A stretch of 64,000 nucleotides of DNA from Treponema sp. UBA1793 (GCA_002314445.1 DCFX01000008.1:91656-155655); one strand, 5' to 3'. Counted from the first letter of the stretch, positions 42,340 through 51,811 are shown. Program-made: numbers and translations. The notes: generated from the sequence alone by a model not told the origin.

Positions 42340-43132
42340 CTATTGTGTCCTCCAGCTGATACGCATCCGGTGTAATGTCCAGAAGATTTTCAAGTATTTT
42401 TGTCAATTCCGTCATCGTTAAATCATAATGCAGTTTTGAATCGTATGCGAGGCTGACAGCACCTGTCTCTTCCGAAACAACAAGTACTACTGCGTCCGAA
42501 ACTTCAGAAAGTCCGAGCGCCGCGCGATGGCGTGTACCGAATGTTTTTTTTATGTCGTACTGTTCGCTGAGGGGAAGAAAGCATCCTGCGGAAATAAGTT
42601 TTCCGCCCTGCACAAAGCAGGCACCGTCGTGAAGCGGCGTATCCATTCCGAAGATTGTCACAAGAAGGCTCGACGATAAATCTGCATTGAGTTTTGTTCC
42701 TGTATTTATGATGTCGTCCATTTTCGTATGACGCATAAAAACGACGAGCATGCCGCGGCGCTGTTTCGAGAGCATTTCTGCGGCTATAAGAACAGAATCC
42801 ACATACGTATGCCGGGAACGGTTCCCGAAAGCAAACCACTGGGTTTGTCCCATTTTGAGAAAAAGCTTGCGCATTTCCGGCTGAAAGACTATTGCGAAAG
42901 CAATGAGCAGTCCCGGCCCCATGACGTTAAGAATCCACCGTAATGTATCGAGTTTCAGAAGAAGGGCTCCTGCATACGCTAAAGCCACAATGAGAGCTGC
43001 CTTTATGATTTGTATTCCGTTCGTTTTTATTATGAGTTCATATGCTTTATACAATATAAACGTCAGAATACCTAAATCGATAATAGGACGGATTACATCG
43101 TAAATTGCCGAAAGACTGTCAAATGCTTTCAA
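42317..43132 (-). CDS. cdaA: CdaA, diadenylate cyclase
   Basis: A 271-residue c-di-AMP synthase. Three N-terminal membrane helices (about 14-100) precede the DAC domain (about 110-260), with the active-site motifs LHDGACFV and TRHRAALGLSE intact. It makes c-di-AMP from two ATP, a signal for potassium and cell-wall homeostasis. The start is TTG, overlapping the folP stop (TTGA), with GGAAGG upstream. The partner YbbR gene follows. The presence of this system in the window is explicit, but its targets are not. Confidence 0.94.
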   Translation of the reverse strand: MKAFDSLSAIYDVIRPIIDLGILTFILYKAYELIIKTNGIQIIKAALIVALAYAGALLLKLDTLRWILNVMGPGLLIAFAIVFQPEMRKLFLKMGQTQWFAFGNRSRHTYVDSVLIAAEMLSKQRRGMLVVFMRHTKMDDIINTGTKLNADLSSSLLVTIFGMDTPLHDGACFVQGGKLISAGCFLPLSEQYDIKKTFGTRHRAALGLSEVSDAVVLVVSEETGAVSLAYDSKLHYDLTMTELTKILENLLDITPDAYQLEDTIDESKQAN

Positions 43133-43956
43133 TTATTCATACCTTCCAGATATTTCATCACTTTTACGGTATCAGCGGCTGCAGAAACATCATGGACGCG
43201 AATCATAAACGCGCCGTTCAGAATTGAGATAATGTCAGCCGCAAGAGTTCCGTACAGTCTGTCTTCCACGTTTCTTCCGGTCATTTCGCCGATGCATGTT
43301 TTGCGGGAAAGAGCCATAAGCACCGGATACTTTCCAGAGCAGAGTCTGCCGCAGTTTTTAATAAGAGCGGTGTTCGCTTCAAGGTCTTTTCCGAACCCTA
43401 TTCCGGGGTCAACTATAAGTTTATCTGCCGATATACCGCATGAAACCGCATACGCTGCACGTTTTTCAAGGTAGCTGTCCACTTCCTCAAATACATTGCC
43501 GTAACTTGTATTCTTCTGCATTATAGCAGGAATTCCACGTTTGTGCATCAGGATGACAGGTATTTTTACGGAAGCGGCATACGGACCGAGCATATCGTCG
43601 TCTTCCAGAGCCGAAATATCGTTAAGAATGTCGGCGCCTTCGGCAACAGCAGCTTCCATTACAGGCTTTTTCCGTGTATCAACAGAAACAGGTACTGAAG
43701 AATAATTTCTGATCTCGCGGATAACCGGAATAATCCGCTTAATTTCATCTTCTGCGCTTACATATCCGGCGCCAGGCCTGCTCGATTCTCCGCCGATATC
43801 AAGTACGTCTGCACCTTCATCGATAAGCTGTTTTGCATGATCCGAACCGCCTCTGCTTCCATGCCAGAATGAATCCGGCGTGACATTTACGATTCCCATA
43901 ATAAATGCAGGATTTTCAGTCGTAACGACGCGTTCTGCAAGTCTTAACTGTTTCAT
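43129..43956 (-). CDS. folP: FolP, dihydropteroate synthase
   Basis: A 275-residue enzyme of folate synthesis joining pterin diphosphate and p-aminobenzoate. IMGIVNVTPDSFWHG is the first signature, DVLDIGGESSRPGAGYVS the second, then ILNDISALEDD and KLIVDPGIGFGKD. The start has AGGAG and lies inside the end of dxs, overlapping it by 41 bases. It is translationally linked to cdaA downstream. Confidence 0.95.
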   Translation of the reverse strand: MKQLRLAERVVTTENPAFIMGIVNVTPDSFWHGSRGGSDHAKQLIDEGADVLDIGGESSRPGAGYVSAEDEIKRIIPVIREIRNYSSVPVSVDTRKKPVMEAAVAEGADILNDISALEDDDMLGPYAASVKIPVILMHKRGIPAIMQKNTSYGNVFEEVDSYLEKRAAYAVSCGISADKLIVDPGIGFGKDLEANTALIKNCGRLCSGKYPVLMALSRKTCIGEMTGRNVEDRLYGTLAADIISILNGAFMIRVHDVSAAADTVKVMKYLEGMNN

Positions 43957-45919
43957 TCTTTTCTCCTGTCATACCGTGAAGCGAAATTTCAGTAACAGAT
44001 GTATGATCCTTAGAAGATTCGGCCAGTTTGAGTGCAGCATTTTCGATGTAACCGGGAGACATATGTGCGTCTTCACAAATCTGTGAACGCGTTCCGTGCC
44101 CGTAGAATCTGTCAGGGAAAGCTTTCACTGCGACATTCGTAATGCCAGCCCTGAGCAGGATGTTTTCCAGGTATTCGCTTATTCCCCCGGGAAAGACTCC
44201 GTCTTCAACAAGAAGTATACCGTCATATTTCGAGGCAGTTTCAACAAAATAATCTTCATCAAGAGGTTTTATGAACCGGAGCGTATATATGTCTGCATAC
44301 ACATTCTGCAGCAAAAGCGAACGCGCTGCAATAAGTACTTCGGAATACATACCGCCGGTGCATACAAAAAGGATATGCTCATTTTCACCTGCAAGGGGTG
44401 ATTCAAAAGCAGCTTCAAGCGACGGCGCAAAATGTCCGCAGGTAATAAGTGTTCCCCGTCCCTGAACGACAGGCTGGAAAAACGCTTCCTGCTCTGAAGG
44501 ACACGTCAGTTTGGGATACCGTATTATGCTTGCTCCCTGTGATGCGACCGCATAATTAAGACAGAGTTTCAGATCCTGTGCGCTTGCAGGGCACATAATG
44601 CGCAGACCGGGCACAGGACGGAACAGCGCTATGTCGAACAATCCCTGATGTGTTTCTCCGTCGTTCGGGACGACGCCGGCGCGGTCAAGAACAATAACTG
44701 CATGGGCATTCTGGAGCGAAATATCGTGAATCATCTGATCCACTGCACGCTGTATAAACGTCGAGTAAATGCAGATGACAGGCGTGAGTCCGCCAGTCGC
44801 AAGTCCGCCGCCGAACGTGACGGCATGTTCTTCCGCAATGCCGACATCAAAGAAACGGTCGGGAAAATGGCGCGCAAAAGAGGCAAGTCCCGTTCCTTTT
44901 GACATGGCGGCCGTTACAGCAACAATATCGTTTCTTTTTGAAGCAAGCTCTATGAGCGAACTGCTGAACGATTCGGTAAAACTGAGCGTATCGAATTTCT
45001 CCACGGTACCGTCTGTTATGCAGAACGGCCCTATTCCGTGAAAAAGTTCAGGATTGTCTTCCGCGGGGCTGTATCCTTTTCCTTTTTTTGTTACTATATG
45101 GACGACGACGGGACGCTGCAGTTTTTTAACACGGCGGAACACCATTTCAAGTTCGTGTTCGTCGTGGCCGTTGAGCGGCCCCACGTATTCAAATCCGAGG
45201 TCGACAAAAAGATTGTTCGTAAGAAGAAGCCCTTTCATTGCACGCTTGAAACGGAAAATAAATTTTTCAAGATGTTTGTTAATATACGGCACACGGTCTA
45301 TCATCCGGTCAACTTTATGACGGAACGTCTGATAATGTGCAGACATTGTGATACGTGAAAGATAGCGTGAAATTGAACCGGTGTTGTGGTCAATTGACAT
45401 CTGGTTGTCGTTGAGTACGACTATGAGATTTTTACTGAGCTGCCCTGCATGCGAAAGTGCTTCAAATGCCATTCCGCCCGTCAGTGCGCCGTCGCCTATC
45501 ACGGCGACGACTTTTCCCGGCCGCTTCTCAATATCCCACGCCGTTAAAAGGCCGAGTGCAGAAGAAATGGAAGTTGAAGAATGTCCTGAATTGAAAAAAT
45601 CATGAGGACTTTCATCTTTGCGCGTAAATCCTGAGATGCCGTCTTTTTTACGCAGCGTACTGAACCTTTCATACCTTCCTGTAAGCATTTTATGCGCATA
45701 ACACTGGTGGCTTACGTCCCAGACAACAGCGTCCTGGGGACTGTCAAACACGCGGTGGAGCGCGATTGTCAGTTCTACTACGCCAAGATTGCTCGAAAGA
45801 TGACCGCCGTTCCTGCCGACGACTTCTATAATAGTGCGTCGTATTTCACGGGCAAGTTCGGGAAGTTTTTCTTCCGGGAGTTTTTTGACATCTGATGGTG
45901 AATGAATTCCGGAAAGAAT
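43916..45919 (-). CDS. dxs: Dxs, 1-deoxy-D-xylulose-5-phosphate synthase, non-canonical start
   Basis: A thiamine-diphosphate enzyme making DXP from pyruvate and glyceraldehyde-3-phosphate, the first step of the MEP isoprenoid pathway. Visible are GGHLSSNLGVVELTIALH (His needed for catalysis), VVAVIGDGALTGGMAFEAL and VVLNDNQMSID (TPP site), and RAGVVPNDGETHQG. The conserved N-terminus has no ATG, GTG or TTG. A GGAGG at 45929-45933 sits nine bases before an ATT at 45919, where relatives start (ILSGIHSPSDV). The first usual start codon is a GTG at 45751, inside the catalytic core. The product is about 667 residues. Confidence 0.9.
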   Translation of the reverse strand: MLSGIHSPSDVKKLPEEKLPELAREIRRTIIEVVGRNGGHLSSNLGVVELTIALHRVFDSPQDAVVWDVSHQCYAHKMLTGRYERFSTLRKKDGISGFTRKDESPHDFFNSGHSSTSISSALGLLTAWDIEKRPGKVVAVIGDGALTGGMAFEALSHAGQLSKNLIVVLNDNQMSIDHNTGSISRYLSRITMSAHYQTFRHKVDRMIDRVPYINKHLEKFIFRFKRAMKGLLLTNNLFVDLGFEYVGPLNGHDEHELEMVFRRVKKLQRPVVVHIVTKKGKGYSPAEDNPELFHGIGPFCITDGTVEKFDTLSFTESFSSSLIELASKRNDIVAVTAAMSKGTGLASFARHFPDRFFDVGIAEEHAVTFGGGLATGGLTPVICIYSTFIQRAVDQMIHDISLQNAHAVIVLDRAGVVPNDGETHQGLFDIALFRPVPGLRIMCPASAQDLKLCLNYAVASQGASIIRYPKLTCPSEQEAFFQPVVQGRGTLITCGHFAPSLEAAFESPLAGENEHILFVCTGGMYSEVLIAARSLLLQNVYADIYTLRFIKPLDEDYFVETASKYDGILLVEDGVFPGGISEYLENILLRAGITNVAVKAFPDRFYGHGTRSQICEDAHMSPGYIENAALKLAESSKDHTSVTEISLHGMTGEKNETVKTCRTRRYD

Positions 45920-45950
45920 CGTACAAAACCTCCATACAATAAATACAAAA

Positions 45951-45986
45951 AAGACCGCGTCAGTTACAATGAACTTACGCGGTCTT
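45951..45986 (-). terminator. Intrinsic terminator after the small ribosomal-type gene
   Basis: A perfect 10-bp stem AAGACCGCGT/ACGCGGTCTT closes a 16-base loop and is followed on the minus strand by TTTTTTGTATTT. It lies 29 bases after the 29-codon gene stop and ahead of dxs, so part of the transcription from rpoZ probably ends here. Confidence 0.85.
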
Positions 45987-46015
45987 ATCTGACATAGATA
46001 AGTTAGCAGAAAATG

Positions 46016-46105
46016 CTACTTATTCTTATGCCGGTTTCTTCTAAGCATCTTCTTTCGCTTATGTGTCGCCATCTTCTGGCGCTTTCTTTTCTTTCCACAG
46101 GGCAC
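46016..46105 (-). CDS. 29-residue basic ribosomal-type protein (AURKAIP1/COX24, mS38 family)
   Basis: The tiny protein starts PCGKKRKRQKMATHKRKKML and ends RRNRHKNK, nearly all Lys and Arg. This is the AURKAIP1/COX24 domain, the bacterial counterpart of mitochondrial small-subunit protein mS38 and of the mycobacterial bS22. The start is GTG at 46105, with AGGAG seven bases upstream. A terminator follows. It is easily missed because of its size. The family match is by eye. Confidence 0.75.
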   Translation of the reverse strand: MPCGKKRKRQKMATHKRKKMLRRNRHKNK

Positions 46106-46159
46106 GATGGCACTCCTTTCACTTAGATAAGTGTTAGTAATTATCCCTTAAAAATATCA

Positions 46160-47122
46160 TCACGTCAAGTGCAAACATGCGTTTATTTTTTCACCGGCAA
46201 GTTGTATTGTTGAATCCGTTCCGTCGTACGGAATTACGCTTGCACCGGGAATAGTACGTATATATGTATATTGTTTTTTTGCATACGCCCGGCTGTTGGC
46301 CTTAATTCTTTCCCTGATATCTTCAACAGAACCTGATGAAAACCATTCGCGGTAGCCGATCGCTTTCATTCCCGGATCGTCTGCCGTGCATCCGTTTTTC
46401 TTAAGGTCAAGGACTTCCCTTTCAAGACCTTCTTCAAACATCATATCAACACGCCTGTTGATGCGTTCGTTCAGCAGTATCCGGGGCATTGTGAGAATGA
46501 GCGTACAGAAAGTGTACCGGGTACGAAGCGTTTGGTTCAGATGAAAGAAGCTGCGCGGTTTTCCGGTCGTCCTGAATACTTCGAGCGCCCGCTGTATGCG
46601 GTATTTGTCGTGTACGTTTATAACGGCGGCACTTTCTGGATCGCATGCCTGAAGCTCGGCATAGAGGCTTTCAGCCCCTTCCCGTTCCATTCGCTGAGAA
46701 AGTTCCGTGCGGATCGTCATATCAGCTTCCGGCGTACTTGGCAGCCCGAGCAGAAATGATCTGATATAAAACCCCGTACCGCCTGCAACAACGGGAATCT
46801 TTCCGCTGCTGTATATAGAACTGCATGCCCCGTCAGCTTTTTCCACAAAGTCTGCGGCAGAAAACTGACTGTGGGGAGAACAGATATCTATAAGATGATG
46901 CGGCAGTTCCCTCAATAATTTTTCGTCAGGTTTAGCTGTGCCGATATTCATGCCGCGGTATACCTGCATGGAGTCGGCACTGATTACTTCGGCAAGGCCT
47001 TTAAAACGAGAAGGACTGCCTTCCGCGAACAATGTCCGCAGTAAAGCAGTCTTTCCTGTAGCAGTCGGTGCAAAAATCACCAGTACGGGAATCTTTGCAG
47101 TATGTTGATTACTGCTGTTCAA
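46160..47122 (-). CDS. miaA: MiaA, tRNA dimethylallyltransferase
   Basis: A 320-residue enzyme adding a dimethylallyl group to A37 of tRNAs reading UNN codons. The P-loop is FAPTATGKTALL, followed by SADSMQVYRGMNIGTAKP, LIDICSPHSQFSAADF and PVVAGGTGFYIRSF. The substrate comes from the isoprenoid pathway started by dxs, two genes downstream. The start is TTG, overlapping rpoZ by 14 bases. Confidence 0.95.
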   Translation of the reverse strand: MNSSNQHTAKIPVLVIFAPTATGKTALLRTLFAEGSPSRFKGLAEVISADSMQVYRGMNIGTAKPDEKLLRELPHHLIDICSPHSQFSAADFVEKADGACSSIYSSGKIPVVAGGTGFYIRSFLLGLPSTPEADMTIRTELSQRMEREGAESLYAELQACDPESAAVINVHDKYRIQRALEVFRTTGKPRSFFHLNQTLRTRYTFCTLILTMPRILLNERINRRVDMMFEEGLEREVLDLKKNGCTADDPGMKAIGYREWFSSGSVEDIRERIKANSRAYAKKQYTYIRTIPGASVIPYDGTDSTIQLAGEKINACLHLT

Positions 47123-47303
47123 TTTTGAACGTCACTTTATTATCAAAAAGCTGACGTGCAGCAAGCGAAACGACTTTCCCGTCGTTCTGTTCAATTTCAG
47201 GGTCTTCGATTTTAGCCAGCTGATAGGCACGGCGGCTTGCAGCAACTGTAATCTCATAAATGTTGCTGCTGTATTTAACAAGTTCCTCAAGCGGGAATAC
47301 CAT
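47109..47303 (-). CDS. rpoZ: RNA polymerase omega subunit
   Basis: A 64-residue protein with VKYSSNIYEITVAASRRAYQ followed by DGKVVSLAARQLFDNKVTF, the compact spirochaetal form of the omega subunit. It assists folding and assembly of the beta-prime subunit. GAGGTGAG precedes the ATG. It heads the minus-strand cluster and overlaps miaA. Confidence 0.85.
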   Translation of the reverse strand: MVFPLEELVKYSSNIYEITVAASRRAYQLAKIEDPEIEQNDGKVVSLAARQLFDNKVTFKIEQQ

Positions 47304-47333
47304 ACTGTCTCACCTCACATAAAGTTATGTATT

Positions 47334-47362
47334 AGTATAGATGAATATCTTCTTTATGTAAA
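47334..47362 (-). promoter_or_regulatory. Promoter of the rpoZ-miaA operon
   Basis: On the minus strand TTTACA (47362-47357), 17 bases, TATACT (47339-47334). Transcription would start near 47327, giving a leader of about 24 bases that contains the GAGGTGAG ribosome-binding site of rpoZ. Confidence 0.7.
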
Positions 47363-47465
47363 GGGTGTACTTTTTCAGGTAAAAAGCAGGAGATGTTTCA
47401 TATTCGCAACTTCCATTTTTGTTTTCTTCTGCATAAAATCGTACAATTCAAGCGATATTGTATAT

Positions 47466-48278
47466 ATGGATAAAAAGGGAAAAATAGAGTACCATGTTTC
47501 CATGCCGCGAAATTATGTCTCCCAGGGAATCGTATTTTCCGTAAAATTGCTCGGAGAAAACAACAGCTCCGTCTGTTTTCTTACAAAAGACTGCGGTATT
47601 GTATATGCCACGCTTTATGGCGGCCCCAAAAGTAAGCTCAGGTCGCTTGTGTCCCAGTGGAACAGCGGAACGGCATATTTTTACGGCCGGGAAACGGACG
47701 ATACTTCACGTGGCGTAAAAATTACGGATTTCGACGTAAAGAACTATCACCTTTCTTTCAGGGAAAGCCTTTACAAGACATATGCGGCTTCTCTTGCAGC
47801 TGAACTTGTGATGAAAACAAAATGTGCAGGGGGAAATGAAAAGTGCTGGAATCTTGTTTCAGGGTTTCTTGACGGACTTGAACTTTCTTCTGCAGGGCAG
47901 TGTGAAACCGGCGTTGTCCGCTTCTTATGGCGGTACCTTGAGCTGCTTGGTATCCGTCCCGACGCGGCGCACTGTATTTCCTGTGAAAAAGATATCACTG
48001 GAAATTCACAGGCATATGAAGTATCATACAATGCAGGTGAAAACGGCTTCGTATGCAGTTCCTGTACAAAACAGGATAGAAACGCACATCCGTTTCTCCT
48101 CAGCAGCGAGGCTGTGTGCTATTTACAGGCAGTTTCGGAACTGTCACCCGCAGAAGCCCGGTCGCTTCCTGTAAGTTGCGATTCACTCTGCGATATAAAG
48201 CGTCTTGTTTTTTTTCTTGCTGAACAGGCAGCAGGAACTAAATTAAAGACACTTGAAACAGGAATGGGGATATTATGA
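47466..48278 (+). CDS. recO: RecO, recombinational repair protein
   Basis: A 270-residue protein of the RecFOR pathway that loads RecA on gapped DNA. The N-terminal OB fold has YVSQGIVFSVKLLGENNSSV and IVYATLYGGPKSKLRSLV. The helical C-terminal part carries a likely zinc site, CISCEKD and CSSCTKQ. The 12 residues before MPRNYVSQG are not family-like, so the start may really be the ATG at 47502. Neither start has a convincing ribosome-binding site. It overlaps the nucleoside phosphorylase gene by ATGA. Confidence 0.85.
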   Translation: MDKKGKIEYHVSMPRNYVSQGIVFSVKLLGENNSSVCFLTKDCGIVYATLYGGPKSKLRSLVSQWNSGTAYFYGRETDDTSRGVKITDFDVKNYHLSFRESLYKTYAASLAAELVMKTKCAGGNEKCWNLVSGFLDGLELSSAGQCETGVVRFLWRYLELLGIRPDAAHCISCEKDITGNSQAYEVSYNAGENGFVCSSCTKQDRNAHPFLLSSEAVCYLQAVSELSPAEARSLPVSCDSLCDIKRLVFFLAEQAAGTKLKTLETGMGIL

Positions 48279-49636
48279 GACCAACAGATATAATAATGAA
48301 AAAACGCGGAACGTTTATCCGCAGTTCAGACGGGAAGCAGACGCTTACCAGCAGCACTTCCCTCACACAGGAAGAAATCAAATACTTTATAGACGGGTAC
48401 GTTTCGGGAACGATTCCCGACTATCAGGTATCATCGTGGCTTATGGCCGTTTATTTCAACGGTATGACATTTGAGGAAACTGGATGGCTTACCGACACCA
48501 TGCTTCACTCCGGCGACGTAATCGACCTGCATGGATATGAAAAGGAAGGACTTACCGGCCCCTTCGTAGACAAACACTCGACAGGCGGTGTGGGCGACAA
48601 GATTTCCCTGCCGCTTGCTCCGATAGTTGCATGCTGCGGCATACAGGTTCCGATGATGAGCGGAAGGGCACTCGGCCACACTGGCGGGACGCTCGACAAA
48701 CTTGAATCAATAGAAGGATATAAAGTGGGACTTACGCCCGACACGTTCCGCAAGTTCATTGCAAAAACAGGTTTTGCAATGACGGGACAGACAAAGGAAA
48801 TTGTTCCGGCGGACCGCCTGCTTTACGCACTGCGCGATGTCACTGGTACTGTCGAATCCGTACCGCTTATTACGGCGAGTATTCTCTCAAAAAAAGTTGC
48901 GGAAGGAGCAGATGCGCTCGTATTCGACGTAAAATACGGATCGGGTGCATTCATGAAATCGATTCCGGACGCAGAAATGCTTGCATCTTTCCTCGTAAAG
49001 ACCGCAGGAGCAATGGGAAAAAAAGCGGCAGCGCTCATCACTAATATGGATACGCCGTTAGGCTGGAAAATAGGCAACTTCCTTGAAATTGAAGAGACGC
49101 TCGAATGCCTGCAGGGACACGGACCTGAAGATGTGATGGCAGAAACTTACGCACTGGGAGCTGAAATGCTCATGCTGGGCGGAAAGGCTGTAACAAAGGA
49201 AGAAGGCATTGAAAAATGCAAAGCTGCCGTAAACTCCGGAAAAGCACTTGAGAAATTCCTTGAAAATGTGAGAGATCAGGGCGGCAATCCGGAAAAACTG
49301 CTTGCCGAACAGGGAAAAAGGCGATCCACCTTCCATATTACGTTCAAGGCAAAGCAGGACGGCTACATTACACTCGACGCGTATCAGACAGGGCTTGCAG
49401 GTGTAGATCTTGGTGTCGGGCGAAGCAAAACGACTGATCCTGTATGTGCCGATGCCGGATTTATCCTGCATGCAAAGACGGGAAGTTTTGTAAGAGCCGG
49501 AGACGCTGTTATGGAAGTGTACGGAAAAAACAGTTCAAGTCTTGATTCTGCATGTGCACGCCTTGAAAAGGCTGTTGACTATTCCACTGAAAAACCGGAA
49601 GAGAAACCTTTAATTTACAAAGAAATCCATCAGTAA
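48275..49636 (+). CDS. Pyrimidine-nucleoside/thymidine phosphorylase
   Basis: A 453-residue enzyme that splits pyrimidine nucleosides with phosphate. VDKHSTGGVGDKISLPLAPI binds phosphate and MSGRALGHTGGTLDKLESI is the family signature. ILSKKVAEGADALVFDVKYG supplies the conserved Lys pair. The length suits either the Firmicutes Pdp or the DeoA form. Specificity cannot be decided by eye. It complements uracil salvage by Upp. Starts inside the recO stop (ATGA), and recJ follows 30 bases later. Confidence 0.93.
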   Translation: MRPTDIIMKKRGTFIRSSDGKQTLTSSTSLTQEEIKYFIDGYVSGTIPDYQVSSWLMAVYFNGMTFEETGWLTDTMLHSGDVIDLHGYEKEGLTGPFVDKHSTGGVGDKISLPLAPIVACCGIQVPMMSGRALGHTGGTLDKLESIEGYKVGLTPDTFRKFIAKTGFAMTGQTKEIVPADRLLYALRDVTGTVESVPLITASILSKKVAEGADALVFDVKYGSGAFMKSIPDAEMLASFLVKTAGAMGKKAAALITNMDTPLGWKIGNFLEIEETLECLQGHGPEDVMAETYALGAEMLMLGGKAVTKEEGIEKCKAAVNSGKALEKFLENVRDQGGNPEKLLAEQGKRRSTFHITFKAKQDGYITLDAYQTGLAGVDLGVGRSKTTDPVCADAGFILHAKTGSFVRAGDAVMEVYGKNSSSLDSACARLEKAVDYSTEKPEEKPLIYKEIHQ

Positions 49637-49666
49637 ATTATCTCTGCTAAGGAAGATTTATATATT

Positions 49667-51811
49667 TTGAAAATCTGGAATAAAAAAAATATTTCACGCG
49701 AAGTGCTCAAAACACTTTGCGATACATATGATCTTGATACACTTTCTGCATCAATTATGGCGCGCAGAGGTATTGTGGATGGAAAGGATGTGCTCTATTT
49801 TAAGGAAACAGACCTGCGTTTCCTTCACAATCCGTTCCTGTTCGCTAATATGGAAGATGCCGTAGACCGTATTCTCTGCGCAAAGGAAGAAGGAGAAAAA
49901 GTGCTTGTTTTCGGAGACAGCGATGTCGACGGCGTAACGAGCACCGCAATCCTGTATAATTTTCTCAGGGAACAGGGATTCGACGTACAGTGGCGCCTTC
50001 CGCTCGGCGATGATGCATACGGCCTGTCAGTTTCTGCGGTCGACGATTTTGCAAAGCAGTACGGCTCGCTCATAATAACGGTTGACTGCGGTATATCAAA
50101 CGTACAGGAAATTGCGCATGCAAATGAACTGGGCATAGATGTAATTGTTACAGACCACCACAATATGCCTGAAACTCTTCCCGCAGCATATACAATCATA
50201 GACCCGAAACTGCCTGACTCAGGTTATCCTTTTCCCGATATTTCCGGCGCTGCTGTCGCATATAAGCTTGTCACGGCTCTCCGATTCAGCAGTACGGAAC
50301 TGTACAAGCAGGAAATCACGCTGCTTAACATACGGCCTTCAGAAGGTGAAGATTATTACATTGACTGCCTCAAAATCCGGAACCTCGTACAAAAGAAATC
50401 AATTTCGGAACGGGTCGCTCCGGGGACAGTTTCAATTACAAATACGAAACTTCCCGCCTTTCTCACTGGACAGCAGATATTCGTCTGGGATGAGCAGATT
50501 GTAAAAAAAGAACTCAGCGACATATTCGGCGGCAGCGTGGAGTTTAATATGATGGACTTTCGTCCTCAGATTGCAAAACTCATTCCCCGGCTGTCTGATG
50601 AAAGCCTGCTTACCGTAAAAGACATGTCGCGTATTGCAAAATACAGCGGCACACCGTCGACTGAAATGGAGGGATTCTTCAACCTGTTCGTTACGTTTGC
50701 GGAAAAAAAGACAGCAAGCGAAAAAAAGTGCTCTGCCGAAAACAACGATCTGCAGCTTGTCATGCTGGCCGCACTTGCAGACATCATGCCGCTCAGGGAT
50801 GAAAACAGGATACTGGTGCGCACGGGAATAAATTCATTGAACAGCGGCCATATCAGGCCGGGGCTTGCGGAACTGTTTGCACGGCTTGGTATGACCGGTA
50901 AACGAATCAGTTCGACAGACCTTTCATGGTCTGTCATTCCGGCTTTGAATGCGGCAGGACGGATGGGACAGTCGAACATTGCGCTCGAGATGCTTCTGTC
51001 TGAAGACGGCAGTGAACGCGATTCACTTGCGCAGAAAATCATCGCACTAAATGAACAGCGCAAACAGCTTGTTTCGGATGCGACGGCATTCATAAGCAGG
51101 CAGGCTGATGAAAGTTACGCGGAATACGGAAACAGGCTCTGCATCGTTATCGACGAGCGGATAAACAAGGGTGTCACCGGCATTCTTGCGTCGAAACTTA
51201 TGGGCCGCTACAACGTTCCGTCTCTTGCAGTCACGTTCACAGACGGAGATGTTGCAATAGGCTCGATGAGGAGCTGCAGAGGGTTTAATGCAACAGCCTT
51301 TCTTGACAGCTTCGGCAATTTCTTTATTAATCACGGCGGACATAACTATGCGGCAGGATTCAGTTTTTCGAAAACGAAGCTCAGCGCGTTTGTCGGAAAG
51401 CTTAAAGAACTTGCGCCGGCCGTCAATCTTACAAGCGAGTCCGAAACCATAGACATAGATGCGGAACTTCCTCCGTCCTATATGACGCCCGATATTCTCA
51501 ACATCGTGGACAAATTTGAGCCGTTCGGAGAAGGCAACCGGGAGCTTGTTTTCTTTTCCAAATCGCTTCCCGTTGTGGACGCAATTCAAGTTGGAAAAGG
51601 TGAACCGCGCCATTTGAAAATCACATTCGACTGCGGCAGGTACAAATTTCCCGCGATGTTCTGGAGCGAAGGCGACCGCCTTAACCGTGATTTTAAAACA
51701 GGCGACAAGCTTGATGTCCTTTATTCAGTAAACCGCAATACATTCAACGGGGCTGTTACTCCGCAGATGATCATTACAGATATTAAAAAAACAGGAGAAA
51801 ATAATGCATAA
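49667..51811 (+). CDS. recJ: RecJ, single-strand-specific exonuclease
   Basis: A 714-residue 5'-3' exonuclease of the DHH family. VLVFGDSDVDGVTSTAIL is motif I, LIITVDCGIS motif II, VIVTDHHN (near residue 163) motif III. LAALADIMPLRDENRILV begins the next conserved part near 363, and GGHNYAAGFSF is the DHHA1 motif. About 100-150 extra residues (about 210-355) separate these halves compared with the E. coli enzyme (about 577 residues). The start is TTG with AAGGA some 13-15 bases upstream. It overlaps the M23 peptidase gene by 8 bases. Confidence 0.92.
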   Translation: MKIWNKKNISREVLKTLCDTYDLDTLSASIMARRGIVDGKDVLYFKETDLRFLHNPFLFANMEDAVDRILCAKEEGEKVLVFGDSDVDGVTSTAILYNFLREQGFDVQWRLPLGDDAYGLSVSAVDDFAKQYGSLIITVDCGISNVQEIAHANELGIDVIVTDHHNMPETLPAAYTIIDPKLPDSGYPFPDISGAAVAYKLVTALRFSSTELYKQEITLLNIRPSEGEDYYIDCLKIRNLVQKKSISERVAPGTVSITNTKLPAFLTGQQIFVWDEQIVKKELSDIFGGSVEFNMMDFRPQIAKLIPRLSDESLLTVKDMSRIAKYSGTPSTEMEGFFNLFVTFAEKKTASEKKCSAENNDLQLVMLAALADIMPLRDENRILVRTGINSLNSGHIRPGLAELFARLGMTGKRISSTDLSWSVIPALNAAGRMGQSNIALEMLLSEDGSERDSLAQKIIALNEQRKQLVSDATAFISRQADESYAEYGNRLCIVIDERINKGVTGILASKLMGRYNVPSLAVTFTDGDVAIGSMRSCRGFNATAFLDSFGNFFINHGGHNYAAGFSFSKTKLSAFVGKLKELAPAVNLTSESETIDIDAELPPSYMTPDILNIVDKFEPFGEGNRELVFFSKSLPVVDAIQVGKGEPRHLKITFDCGRYKFPAMFWSEGDRLNRDFKTGDKLDVLYSVNRNTFNGAVTPQMIITDIKKTGENNA

